Shown: piece after piece, positions 43,578 through 51,521 of the stretch
Position numbering within the stretch: the stretch's first letter is position 1
Layout: every line of letters starts with the position of its first letter
Origin: UBA7672 sp965279205
GTDB taxonomy: Bacteria; Pseudomonadota; Alphaproteobacteria; Caulobacterales; Hyphomonadaceae
Assembly (NCBI GenBank): GCA_965279205.1
Contig: OZ257144.1
Coordinates: forward strand, 1,302,001 to 1,366,000
Direction: 5' to 3'
Length of the DNA: 64,000 bases
The notes under the pieces: generated by a model
The model's input: only the letters and a program-made list of their open reading frames with translations
The model's database searches: none
Told to the model about the DNA's origin: nothing
Position numbers and translations under genes: made by a program

Positions 43578-44555
43578 ATGAGGGTAAGCCGCAGGGACAT
43601 GCTGGCGGGCGTAGCAGGCACCGCCATGCTTGGCGGTTGCGTCTCCATTCCGGGCATGGCCGCGAAAGCGCCGAAGCTCGTCTATCTCGGCCAGGCAAAG
43701 CTCTTCTCGTTCGACCCCGAAGGCGGCGCGCCAGTAACGCTCGTCGATGACACGCCCAAGGACGGGTCGCGCGCGACAGGCGTCAATGACGGCGTCGCGG
43801 TTCATGCCGCCACGGGCCAGATCTTCTGGACCAATATGGGCAGGGCGACCGAGCGCGACGGTTACATCATGCGCTGCGAGCGCGATGGATCGAAGGTGAC
43901 CACGATTGTCGCCCCGGGCGGCACATTCACGCCCAAGCAGCTCAAGATCGACGAAGCTGGCGCCAAGCTCTACTGGTCCGACCGCGAAGGCATGGCGATC
44001 CAGCGCTGCAATCTCGATGGCTCGGCGCTCGAGACGCTGGTGGTCACCGGCGATCCCGAGACACACAAGGGCGACCAGTCTCGCTGGTGCGTCGGCATGG
44101 CGGTCGATCCCGCGCGAGGCGATATCTACTGGACACAGAAGGGCGGTGACGATGCGGGACAAGGCGTTATCCGTCGCTGCCGTATTCCTACGCCAGCGGA
44201 GATCAGCACCGGAAGGACCCCTTACGTCGAAACCTTGTTCTGGCGCCTGCCCGAGCCGATCGATCTCGACCTCGATCTCGCAACGCGCACGATGTACTGG
44301 ACCGATCGCGGCGACAACACGCTCTCGCGCGCACCGATGGATCCGCCCGCGAACTGGGATACCGTCGCGCGGACGGACCGCACGATCCTCCTCCACGATC
44401 TCGGCGAAGCTATTGGCGTCGCGCTCGATCTCCCGCGCAAGCGCCTCGCGTGGACCAATCTCGAAGGAACAGTAGGTGTCAGCACGCTCGACGGCTCCAG
44501 CAAACAGGTCCTGCTCACAAAGCAGGGCATGCTCACAGGCATCTGCTGGGCGTAG
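43578..44555 (+). CDS. YWTD-type beta-propeller protein with Tat-like signal and lipobox
   Basis: 325 residues with ribosome binding site GGGAGGAAAC. The N-terminus VSRRDMLAGVAGTAMLGGC contains twin Arg and a lipobox. At least three repeats of the LDL-receptor YWTD kind are seen: AKLYWSDREGM, GDIYWTQKGGDD and RTMYWTDRGDN, each followed by a x-x-x-R-x-x-LDG motif. A six-bladed propeller on the outside of the inner membrane or in the periplasm is expected. Ligand unknown. Confidence 0.85.
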   Translation: MRVSRRDMLAGVAGTAMLGGCVSIPGMAAKAPKLVYLGQAKLFSFDPEGGAPVTLVDDTPKDGSRATGVNDGVAVHAATGQIFWTNMGRATERDGYIMRCERDGSKVTTIVAPGGTFTPKQLKIDEAGAKLYWSDREGMAIQRCNLDGSALETLVVTGDPETHKGDQSRWCVGMAVDPARGDIYWTQKGGDDAGQGVIRRCRIPTPAEISTGRTPYVETLFWRLPEPIDLDLDLATRTMYWTDRGDNTLSRAPMDPPANWDTVARTDRTILLHDLGEAIGVALDLPRKRLAWTNLEGTVGVSTLDGSSKQVLLTKQGMLTGICWA

Positions 44556-44621
44556 GACTGGCGCCTTGCGCGCGGGGACCGCTGCACGCTACGCAGCACA
44601 GGTATCACATTCGAGGTTCAC

Positions 44622-46028
44622 ATGCGTTTCAGGACGATCGCCGTTTCGCTTGCAGCTGTAGCCGCCATTACACCCACGGCGGTCTCGCAGCAGCAGGACG
44701 CCGGACGCACGGCGTTCCGCGCCATCTACAAGGAAATGGTCGAAATCGACTCGTCAGCCACCACCGGCTCCTGCACCAAGGTGGTGCAGGCGGCCGAGGC
44801 GCGCCTCAAGGCCGTGGGCTTCGCGGGCGATGACGTCCAGCTGGTGATCCCGAACGGCAAGCCTGATGACGGCAACCTCGTTGCGCGCATCCGGGCGCCG
44901 GGCTCGACCGCCAAGGGCGTACTGCTGCTGGCGCACATCGACGTGGTCGACGCCAAGCGCGCCGACTGGGAGCGTGATCCGTTCAAGCTGATCGAGGAGA
45001 ACGGCTATTTCTACGGACGCGGATCGAGCGACGACAAGGCGATGGCGGCTATCTTCCTCGACCTGATGATCCGCCTGAAGCAGGAAAAAACATTCAAACC
45101 GAAGCGCGATCTCATCATGGCGCTGACCTGCGGCGAGGAAACATCGAACCGGGTCAACGGCGTCGACTATCTGATCCAGAATAAGCGCTCGCTGATCGAG
45201 GCAGCGTTTGCGATCAACGAAGGCGCCGGCGGACTTCTGTCGGACGATGGCAAGCCGCTGGCCCTGCAGGTGCAGGCCGGCGAGAAGATCCACCAGGTGT
45301 ACACACTGGAAGTCACCAACCCGGGTGGACACTCGTCGCGTCCAACGCCGGACAATGCGATCTACCAGCTGATGGCGGCGGCCCAGAAAGTTTCGCAGCT
45401 ATCCTTTCCAGTCCAGGTGACGCCGGTGGTGCGCGAGTACTTCCGCATCACCGGACCGATGCTCGGCGGCGAGCTCGGCGCCGCGATGACGGCGGTTGGC
45501 AAGAACCCGAATGACCAGGCGGCGCTCGCCACCATCATGAAGGACCCGTCCTACAACGCGCAGGTTCACACCACCTGCGTCGCGACCCAGCTTGAAGGCG
45601 GCCACGCGCCTAACGCGCTGCCGCAGCGCGCCAAGGCGACGCTGTCCTGCCGCGTCATGCAGGGCACGACGCCTGAGCAGGTCAAGGAAACGCTCGAGAA
45701 GGCGATCGCCGATCCGACTGTGAAAGTCGCGATCGAACGCCGCCGCGATGGATCATCGCCGCCGGAGCTCACAGACGAAATCATGAAGCCGGTGCGCGAC
45801 ACCGCGAAGAAGATGTGGCCCGGCGTTCCGATCGCTCCGCTGATGACTGCCGGCGCCACGGACGGCCGTTTTCTGATGAACGCGGGTATTCCAACGTACG
45901 GCATGAGCGGCATCTTCTCGACCGCCGGCGAAACCAACGCCCACGGCCTCAACGAAAAGATCCGCGTGAAGTCGCTCTATGAGGGCAGGGATTTCCTGGA
46001 GAGCGTCGTGCGGGCGTATGTGAAGTAG
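44622..46028 (+). CDS. Secreted M20-family metallopeptidase
   Basis: 468 residues with an N-terminal signal. LLLAHIDVVD supplies the first zinc His, YGRGSSDDK the bridging Asp, and CGEETSN the catalytic Glu and zinc Glu, typical of M20/M25/M40 peptidases with the lid domain from about residue 215. Same strand, 66 bases after the propeller gene, so co-expression is likely. Acts on small peptides in the periplasm. Confidence 0.93.
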   Translation: MRFRTIAVSLAAVAAITPTAVSQQQDAGRTAFRAIYKEMVEIDSSATTGSCTKVVQAAEARLKAVGFAGDDVQLVIPNGKPDDGNLVARIRAPGSTAKGVLLLAHIDVVDAKRADWERDPFKLIEENGYFYGRGSSDDKAMAAIFLDLMIRLKQEKTFKPKRDLIMALTCGEETSNRVNGVDYLIQNKRSLIEAAFAINEGAGGLLSDDGKPLALQVQAGEKIHQVYTLEVTNPGGHSSRPTPDNAIYQLMAAAQKVSQLSFPVQVTPVVREYFRITGPMLGGELGAAMTAVGKNPNDQAALATIMKDPSYNAQVHTTCVATQLEGGHAPNALPQRAKATLSCRVMQGTTPEQVKETLEKAIADPTVKVAIERRRDGSSPPELTDEIMKPVRDTAKKMWPGVPIAPLMTAGATDGRFLMNAGIPTYGMSGIFSTAGETNAHGLNEKIRVKSLYEGRDFLESVVRAYVK

Positions 46029-46216
46029 GAGACGGTGCCGGCCTTCGCCCGCTTGCGTGGATCCAGTCATGTCCGGCGGAAGATAGTCTTCGCCGCCGCA
46101 TCGCATCGCTACGATCGATCCCCGCATGACCGCAACAGAGCGCCTCGGTCACTCGTAACAAAGCGGCGCGATTGTCGGAAAGCCTGGTGCGGCAAGCCCG
46201 CCTTCCCTGTTCGGCG

Positions 46217-46726
46217 TCAATGGATCCTCGAATTGCTGACTACCGAAGCGGCGTCATAGCGGTTCGGCGAGGTGCTGGCCGGTTCACGGGTGAGCATCAC
46301 CTCAAGCGAGACGACCCGTGTTGGACGCCGTCCGTCGGCATTCAGCTCAACCTTGGTCCATGTCGTCGGCGTCGCATAGGTGGTGCAGGAAACAAGCCCG
46401 CACGAGCGCTGGTAGGTCACCGCATGCTGCGTTGTGAACGATGTGGTCGGGCGCGCGCCGGCATCTGTATCGGAGTCGCGGTCTACCACCTCAAAGGTCG
46501 GATAGCCCTTCTCGAGTGACAGCTGCGCCGCGCGCCACAGGGCGAGGTCGTAGGCTCGCTGATAATCCGCCCCGTCCATCCGGTACGAGACAAGGTAGCG
46601 ATCCGCGGAGAGGGCTCGCTCTGTGTATCCTTCCGAATAGGCGCCCGCCGCTTCACGCGGTACTGGCGCCGAAGCGCAGGCCGTGAGCGTCAAGACCGAA
46701 AGGCTGGCAGCGATAAGGGTCTTCAT
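46217..46726 (-). CDS. CC0125/CC1285-family lipoprotein, probable ECF regulon member
   Basis: 169 residues from ATG 46726 (GAGGATG upstream). Lipobox TACA, then a domain with RYLVSYRMDGADYQRAYDLA and LWRAAQLSLEKGYPTFEVVD that fits the CC0125/CC1285 lipoprotein family. Two near-C-terminal cysteines in SCGLVSC are a distinctive feature. A minus-strand promoter GGAAT-N16-CGTC (46779-46803) lies between the start and 46906, which also rules out a longer upstream start. Function unknown; envelope stress is implied by co-regulation. Confidence 0.8.
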   Translation of the reverse strand: MKTLIAASLSVLTLTACASAPVPREAAGAYSEGYTERALSADRYLVSYRMDGADYQRAYDLALWRAAQLSLEKGYPTFEVVDRDSDTDAGARPTTSFTTQHAVTYQRSCGLVSCTTYATPTTWTKVELNADGRRPTRVVSLEVMLTREPASTSPNRYDAASVVSNSRIH

Positions 46727-46778
46727 TGTCATCCTCATTCGTTCGGGTGCGGGCCAAAAAGGCACTCGATACGGGGAT

Positions 46779-46803
46779 GACGGGCGACCGAGGCCTTTAT
46801 TCC
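46779..46803 (-). promoter_or_regulatory. ECF-type promoter of the CC0125-like lipoprotein gene
   Basis: On the minus strand GGAAT (46799-46803) and CGTC (46779-46782) are separated by exactly 16 bases. The predicted start is about 46772, giving a 45-base leader that includes the GAGGATG ribosome binding site. Matches the other three promoters of the set. Confidence 0.8.
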
Positions 46804-46870
46804 CGGCCCCCTTCAAAATTTTCGATGAGCATGGTTCCACGCAGAGTTTCCGCAGGCGGCAGGAATTTTC

Positions 46871-46895
46871 GGAATAACTCCGCGCCTCGCCCGTC
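46871..46895 (+). promoter_or_regulatory. ECF-type promoter of the Gly/Ser/Ala-rich secreted protein gene
   Basis: GGAAT (46871-46875), 16-base spacer, CGTC (46892-46895). Predicted start near 46903, with GAGGGAG then ATG at 46930. Confidence 0.8.
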
Positions 46896-46929
46896 ATCCC
46901 TCGCAAATGCCTGAAGAGGGAGTTCCATC

Positions 46930-47667
46930 ATGGCACGCATCACTACTCTGAGAGTCGTTCTTCTTGCCGGCGCTACGCTGGCGTTGAGCCCCATGGCCCT
47001 GGCGCAAGTGTCGCTTGGCGGTGGTGGCGGACTGGCGGGCGGCGGGTCCGTCTCACAAACGCCCAGTGGCAATGCCAATGGCAGCGGTTCGGCCTCCGCG
47101 CAGTTCGGCTCCACCAACGCCACGTTTGGTGGCGGTGGCAGCGCCTCGGGCGAAGCCAGCAGGTCGAGCGCATCGGGCAACGCCAGCGGTGGCGTCAACG
47201 GCAGCGCGGAGTCCAGCGCGATCCCCAACGCAACCTCGGCGGCGAAGTCTGCTGTCGCCCAGACGCGCGAACGCGCCGGCGCCACTGCCGATGCTGCGAA
47301 GTCCAAAGCCGTCAGCACGGCGCAGGACGCAAAAGCCCGCACGACCGCCACTGCCAGGACGACCGCGCAAGCAGCCAAACAGACCGGCCAGTCTGCCGGT
47401 CAAACCGCCGGCAACGCCTCCGGTTCGGTCAGCGGCTCTGCGCAGGGCGCGCTTTCCGGCGACGTCGCGGGCGGTGTCTCGCAGGAACTGTCGGGCACGC
47501 TGAACAAGACCCTGAGCGGTGAAGTTGCCGGCTCCATCAATGGCGAGCTTGCCGGTGAAGTGGCCGCCAGCGTGTCGAAGGAAGTCGGCGACAGCATCCA
47601 GGCGGATATCGCCAAGGATGTGTCCGCCAACATCGCCAACGACATCCGCAACGGCCTCGACCTCTAG
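46930..47667 (+). CDS. Gly/Ser/Ala-rich secreted low-complexity protein
   Basis: 245 residues, signal peptide (ITTLRVVLLAGATLALSPMA), then a Gly/Ser/Asn-rich part (GGGGLAGGGSVSQ), a Thr/Ala/Gln helix-forming part (TATARTTAQAAKQTGQSAGQ), and repeats of G-x-V/L-A-G-S-I-N-type units near the end (SGEVAGSINGELAGEVAASV). Resembles surface or biofilm-matrix low-complexity proteins. Probably under the ECF promoter at 46871, and co-transcribed with the next gene. Confidence 0.72.
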   Translation: MARITTLRVVLLAGATLALSPMALAQVSLGGGGGLAGGGSVSQTPSGNANGSGSASAQFGSTNATFGGGGSASGEASRSSASGNASGGVNGSAESSAIPNATSAAKSAVAQTRERAGATADAAKSKAVSTAQDAKARTTATARTTAQAAKQTGQSAGQTAGNASGSVSGSAQGALSGDVAGGVSQELSGTLNKTLSGEVAGSINGELAGEVAASVSKEVGDSIQADIAKDVSANIANDIRNGLDL

Positions 47668-47726
47668 CTGGGCGAAGGGGCGGTCCGGCGGCCTTTCGGG
47701 GCCGCCGGACTTTCAGGGAGACGACA

Positions 47727-48662
47727 ATGCTTCGATTCAACAGACTTGCCGGCGGGGCCGGCGCAGGCGCGCTGATCCTCATGTCGGCCGCCGCACATGC
47801 GCAGGAGGGAGCACCGGTCGCTTCCGGACCAGCCTTCACGTTCGAAGGCAAGATCGGCGCGGAATACAATTCCAACGTCGCTGTCCAGGAGCTTGACGCA
47901 AACACCGGCCAGGGCGACTGGGCCGCGACGATCAACTTGCGCGGCGAAGTCAGCGGCTCGCCGGTCGAGAAGCTTACCCTCCGCGCCGGCTACGAATTCT
48001 CGCAGAGCCTGCATGAAGAGTTCGATGCTTTCGACATCACGCTTCATCGCGGGTACGGCGAGGCCAGTTATGATTTCAGCGGCGTCACCGCCGGCGTCAT
48101 GGCCAACCTGGCGCAGGCCAATCTGGCAGGCGACAAATACCTGACCTTCACCCAGGTCTCGCCCTACCTGTCGCACCAGTTCAACGACAAGCTGTTCCTG
48201 CGCGTGGCTTATGCGGCCTCGGACAAATCCTTCGAGGGCCGTTCCGAACGCGATGCGACGTCCAACGCCGTATCCGGCGACGCCTATTTCTTCCTGGACG
48301 GAACGAAGCAATACATCGCGGTCAGCGGCAAGGCGCTCGAAGAAGACGCCAATGACAACACGCTGGATTATGGCGCCGGCTCCGCCCGCGTTCGATATGT
48401 GCAGCGCTTCCCGGCATTCGATCGCGACCTAACGTTCCGCGCCGGCGTCGACTATGAAAAGCGCGACTACGATGCGCCCACGCCGTCCATCGGCGCGCCG
48501 CGCTCCGACAAGCGCGCCGGAGTGGATCTCTTGCTCGAAGCGCCGATCAACGAGAACTTTTTCCTCGAAGGATCGTACCGCTATGGCGACTATCAGTCGA
48601 ACCTGGCCAGCGCTGACTACAACGAGCAGATCGCCTCGGTGAAGCTTGGCGTGAAATACTGA
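47727..48662 (+). CDS. Outer-membrane beta-barrel protein
   Basis: 311 residues with a signal (RFNRLAGGAGAGALILMSAA...) and CAGGGAGAC before the ATG. The mature part is made of alternating strands (TFEGKIGAEYNSNVAV, YEFSQSLHEEF) and ends in VKLGVKY with a C-terminal aromatic, as in outer-membrane barrels of the BBP2-like kind. 59 bases after the Gly/Ser/Ala-rich gene, so it is likely expressed from the same promoter. Porin or attachment role unclear. Confidence 0.82.
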   Translation: MLRFNRLAGGAGAGALILMSAAAHAQEGAPVASGPAFTFEGKIGAEYNSNVAVQELDANTGQGDWAATINLRGEVSGSPVEKLTLRAGYEFSQSLHEEFDAFDITLHRGYGEASYDFSGVTAGVMANLAQANLAGDKYLTFTQVSPYLSHQFNDKLFLRVAYAASDKSFEGRSERDATSNAVSGDAYFFLDGTKQYIAVSGKALEEDANDNTLDYGAGSARVRYVQRFPAFDRDLTFRAGVDYEKRDYDAPTPSIGAPRSDKRAGVDLLLEAPINENFFLEGSYRYGDYQSNLASADYNEQIASVKLGVKY

Positions 48663-48670
48663 TCAGGGGT

Positions 48671-49999
48671 TCAGGAGGCGGGCTTCACCAGGCCATAGCC
48701 ATAGGTGTTGTCCCGCCCCGGCCCGCCCAGATCCTCCACCCGCGCGATCAGAGCCTGCACCGCCGCCGAACCCGTTCCCGTACCGCGTGCCAGCTGTTGG
48801 GCAATCGCTGCAGCAACCACCGGCGCTGCGAATGAAGTTCCGCTGTCCTCGCCATAGCCGCCCTTCGCTCGAGCGACGGGCGTGCTAACCCCCCAGGCCG
48901 CGAAATCCACCTGCGGCCCCTGATTGGCCCAGCGATAGATCCGCTTCTGCTTGTCGACTGCTGTCACCGCCACCACCGGTTCGAACGCGGCAGGATAAAG
49001 CGGTCGCGCCGATGGCCCGTCATTGCCGACAGCCGCCACCACGATCATGCCGCGCTTCGACAGAGTCTCGATCATCGCGCCAAGCACCTGGTTGGGCGGC
49101 CCGGCGAGGCTCATGTTCACGACCTGCACGCCTTCCGCCGACATCCAGTCCAGCGCAGCAACCAGCGCAGACGTGGTCGCCCCCGTCGCCCCGCTTTCGC
49201 CCTGATAGAACACCGACGCCGCCGCCAGGCGGGCGCCGGGAAGCAGACCCTTGTGGTCGCGCTCATTGCCGATCAGCACAGACGCGATGGCCGTGCCGTG
49301 CGCCGTCGGCCGCGCGTTCGAGCTCTCGACAAAATCGCGCTCGGTGATGTTGGCGCGCACAAAAGCCGAATGCTTCCGTACCAGCGCTGTATCGATCAGG
49401 CCGATCACCGCCTTTCCACCGCCCGCCCCCTGCGGCGCAGGCGCAGGTTCCAGATCCGGCGAAGGCCCGTTCCGTTCGTCATAGATATGGTTGCGGTCCG
49501 CGGCTGTGGCGCCCAGGCTGCGTAGCAGGGCCTCCGCGCGCGCCGGGTTGTTGTCCTGATCCGACACCACGACGCGCACCAGAACCAGGCCCGTTGCCGA
49601 CAATGTCCTGCGGCTGACGATCTGCACATTGGCCGCCTGCAGAGCCGGCATCTGCTCCGGCGTCAGCAGCGCAATCCATTCATGATCCAGCGCCCGCCAG
49701 CTGTCCTCGACCGGAACTTCCTTTCGCGCCGGCAGCAGCGGTATGTCGAGCAATGGGTCCAGGATCGCCTTGGGAATGTCCTTCGCCTGCATCAGTTTTT
49801 CGGCTGCACGCTCGAGCCTGTCATTCAGCGAATCCGTCAGCGAGCGGTCGACCGTGCGGTCTATCGTGCCTTCGATTCCCCGGACGATCGGTCCATCAAC
49901 CAGTCCGCCGGGCAGTTGCGCCACCGCCGCAGGCGCCGAAGCGAGCGCCAGTCCGAGCAAAAGCGCGTGCATTTTCAATGGAAACCGCCCGGTGCGCAC
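48671..49999 (-). CDS. Subtilisin-like (S8) serine protease, ECF regulon member
   Basis: 442 residues from a GTG at 49999 preceded by AAAGGA with a 7-base spacer; the positively charged VRTGRFPLK then signal peptide (HALLLGLALASAPAAVA) follow. The triad is Asp in VIGLIDTALV, His in AHGTAIASVLIG and Ser in SGTSFAAP. An N-terminal 150-residue region precedes the catalytic domain, probably a prodomain. The GGAAT/CGTC promoter at 50038-50063 lies upstream of this GTG, so longer open-frame starts up to 50089 are excluded. Likely an envelope protease. Confidence 0.93.
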   Translation of the reverse strand: MRTGRFPLKMHALLLGLALASAPAAVAQLPGGLVDGPIVRGIEGTIDRTVDRSLTDSLNDRLERAAEKLMQAKDIPKAILDPLLDIPLLPARKEVPVEDSWRALDHEWIALLTPEQMPALQAANVQIVSRRTLSATGLVLVRVVVSDQDNNPARAEALLRSLGATAADRNHIYDERNGPSPDLEPAPAPQGAGGGKAVIGLIDTALVRKHSAFVRANITERDFVESSNARPTAHGTAIASVLIGNERDHKGLLPGARLAAASVFYQGESGATGATTSALVAALDWMSAEGVQVVNMSLAGPPNQVLGAMIETLSKRGMIVVAAVGNDGPSARPLYPAAFEPVVAVTAVDKQKRIYRWANQGPQVDFAAWGVSTPVARAKGGYGEDSGTSFAAPVVAAAIAQQLARGTGTGSAAVQALIARVEDLGGPGRDNTYGYGLVKPAS

Positions 50000-50037
50000 G
50001 ATCGGATCCTTTATTGACGCTTCGAACTCTACACAGC

Positions 50038-50063
50038 AGACGCTTGAAGCCGGATAAAATTCC
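50038..50063 (-). promoter_or_regulatory. ECF-type promoter of the S8 protease gene
   Basis: Minus-strand GGAAT (50059-50063) and CGTCT (50038-50042) with a 16-base spacer. Predicted start near 50030, about 30 bases ahead of the GTG. Half of a divergent promoter pair. Confidence 0.85.
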
Positions 50064-50073
50064 GCACATCCGC

Positions 50074-50100
50074 GGAATAAACCCCTCAACCATACGTCTT
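50074..50100 (+). promoter_or_regulatory. ECF-type autoregulatory promoter of the sigma factor gene
   Basis: GGAAT (50074-50078), 16-base spacer, CGTCTT (50095-50100). With the -35 of the divergent promoter (ATTCCGC / GCGGAAT) it forms a perfect inverted repeat at 50059-50078. The start point is expected close to the ATG at 50109, so the transcript may be leaderless. Confidence 0.85.
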
Positions 50101-50108
50101 TGCACCAG

Positions 50109-50606
50109 ATGGCTCGGGAACGGACACAGTTGCACAGGGACCTGGTGGCGCTGGTCCCGCAGGTCAGGCGGTTTGCATACGCGCTGACGCGTCATGCGGA
50201 TGACGCCGACGACCTTGTCCAGACCACGCTTGAAAGGGTGCTCGCGCGCCCGATGCCTGACGATGTCGAACTGGTGAAATGGATGTTCAGGGTGTGCCGC
50301 AATATCTGGATCGACGACCTCCGCTCCCGCAAGGTTCGGCGCGAGGCGGCGGCTGATCTTGTCGCTGACATCGAGCATGACCCTTCCACCGAAGACCGCT
50401 TCGCCGCTCAGGCGATGTTGCGCCGGACACAGCAGGGCATCGACGCCCTGCCTGAAGAGCAGCGCGAAGTTCTCGCCATGGTCGCCATTGCGGGCATGGC
50501 CTATCGCGAGGCCGCCGAGGCGCTCGCCATTCCCATCGGCACGGTGATGAGCCGGCTTGCTCGCGCCCGCGCCGCCCTCGCAGCCCATATCGAGGCAGCG
50601 TCATGA
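50109..50606 (+). CDS. ECF-type RNA polymerase sigma factor
   Basis: 165 residues. Region 2 is RRFAYALTRHADDADDLVQT through WMFRVCRNIWIDDLR, region 4 is LPEEQREVLAMVAIAG through EALAIPIGTVMSRLARARAA. ATG 50109 lies where the promoter at 50074-50100 would start transcription; TTG at 50100 overlaps the -10 and is not a good start. Followed by an overlapping membrane anti-sigma gene (ATGA). It should direct polymerase to GGAAT-N16-CGTC promoters. Confidence 0.93.
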   Translation: MARERTQLHRDLVALVPQVRRFAYALTRHADDADDLVQTTLERVLARPMPDDVELVKWMFRVCRNIWIDDLRSRKVRREAAADLVADIEHDPSTEDRFAAQAMLRRTQQGIDALPEEQREVLAMVAIAGMAYREAAEALAIPIGTVMSRLARARAALAAHIEAAS

Positions 50607-51364
50607 CACACGCCACATGGACCGACGAACAACTCTCCGCCTTCCTCGATGGAGAACTCTCGCCCGTCGAGACGGATGCTCTCGCGCGCGACCTTGAGGC
50701 GGATCCGGACCTCGCCGCACGCGCCGAACGCTTGGGTGCCGCCAACACCGCTTTCGTGACGTCGGCAGCGCAGATCGATGATGTGCCTGTTAGCGCCGCC
50801 CTGAAAGCCGCAATGGAAACGCCGCCTGAGGCCAAGGTTATTCAGTTTCGGCCGCGCTCCGTACGCGCCTTCCTTGTCGAGCATCGCGCGATCGCCGCAT
50901 CGCTGCTTTGCATGGCCGCTGTGTGGGGGCTGATGTCGACAATGACGACAGGCGCGCCGTCCGATCCGTTCGCGCCGGGGCCTGATGGCGTCATCGTCGC
51001 CAGCTCGCCGCTCTATCGCGCGCTCGAAACGGCGCGCGCGGGAGAGATTGTTGCGGTTGGCATGGACGCGACAGCGACGCCGCGTCTCACCTTCGCCTCC
51101 GACGACGGCGCCTTTTGCAGACAGCTCGACGTCATCAGGGGCGACAAGGCGTCAGCCGCTATCGCCTGCCGCGAGGATGAAGGCTGGCGCACGCAGGTCG
51201 TGGCGTATGGACTTGCCAGGACGCTGGGCGATTTTCAGACGGCCTCCGCCGCGCGCTCGCCTGCGCTCGAAGCCTTCCTCGACCAGCGTATGACCGGTGC
51301 GCCGATGAACGCCGAAGAGGAAGCAAAATTGCTCCACGACAAGTGGAAGCCGACTGGACGCTGA
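50603..51364 (+). CDS. Transmembrane anti-sigma factor
   Basis: 253 residues. The N-terminal domain (TWTDEQLSAFLDGELSPVET, then LARDLEADPDLAARAERLG) is the anti-sigma region common to this class; a single membrane helix is near residues 92-110 (AIAASLLCMAAVWGL), followed by a periplasmic domain with two cysteines (FCRQLD and IACRED). ATG overlaps the sigma stop by four bases, so they are coupled. It should hold the sigma factor at the membrane until released. Confidence 0.9.
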   Translation: MTHATWTDEQLSAFLDGELSPVETDALARDLEADPDLAARAERLGAANTAFVTSAAQIDDVPVSAALKAAMETPPEAKVIQFRPRSVRAFLVEHRAIAASLLCMAAVWGLMSTMTTGAPSDPFAPGPDGVIVASSPLYRALETARAGEIVAVGMDATATPRLTFASDDGAFCRQLDVIRGDKASAAIACREDEGWRTQVVAYGLARTLGDFQTASAARSPALEAFLDQRMTGAPMNAEEEAKLLHDKWKPTGR

Positions 51365-51521
51365 AGACTGCCCACAATCAGTTGGCCCAATGTCGCCTTC
51401 CGGCGATTTCCGGCCGGCAACGGTCATCGATGCTGCACGCGAGCCCGGCTGCTTGTCTCGCCAGTTCCGGATTGAGCCTGCAAACGTTGGCCGACTGCGA
51501 TACGCGGTCGGTTGGCCGCGA

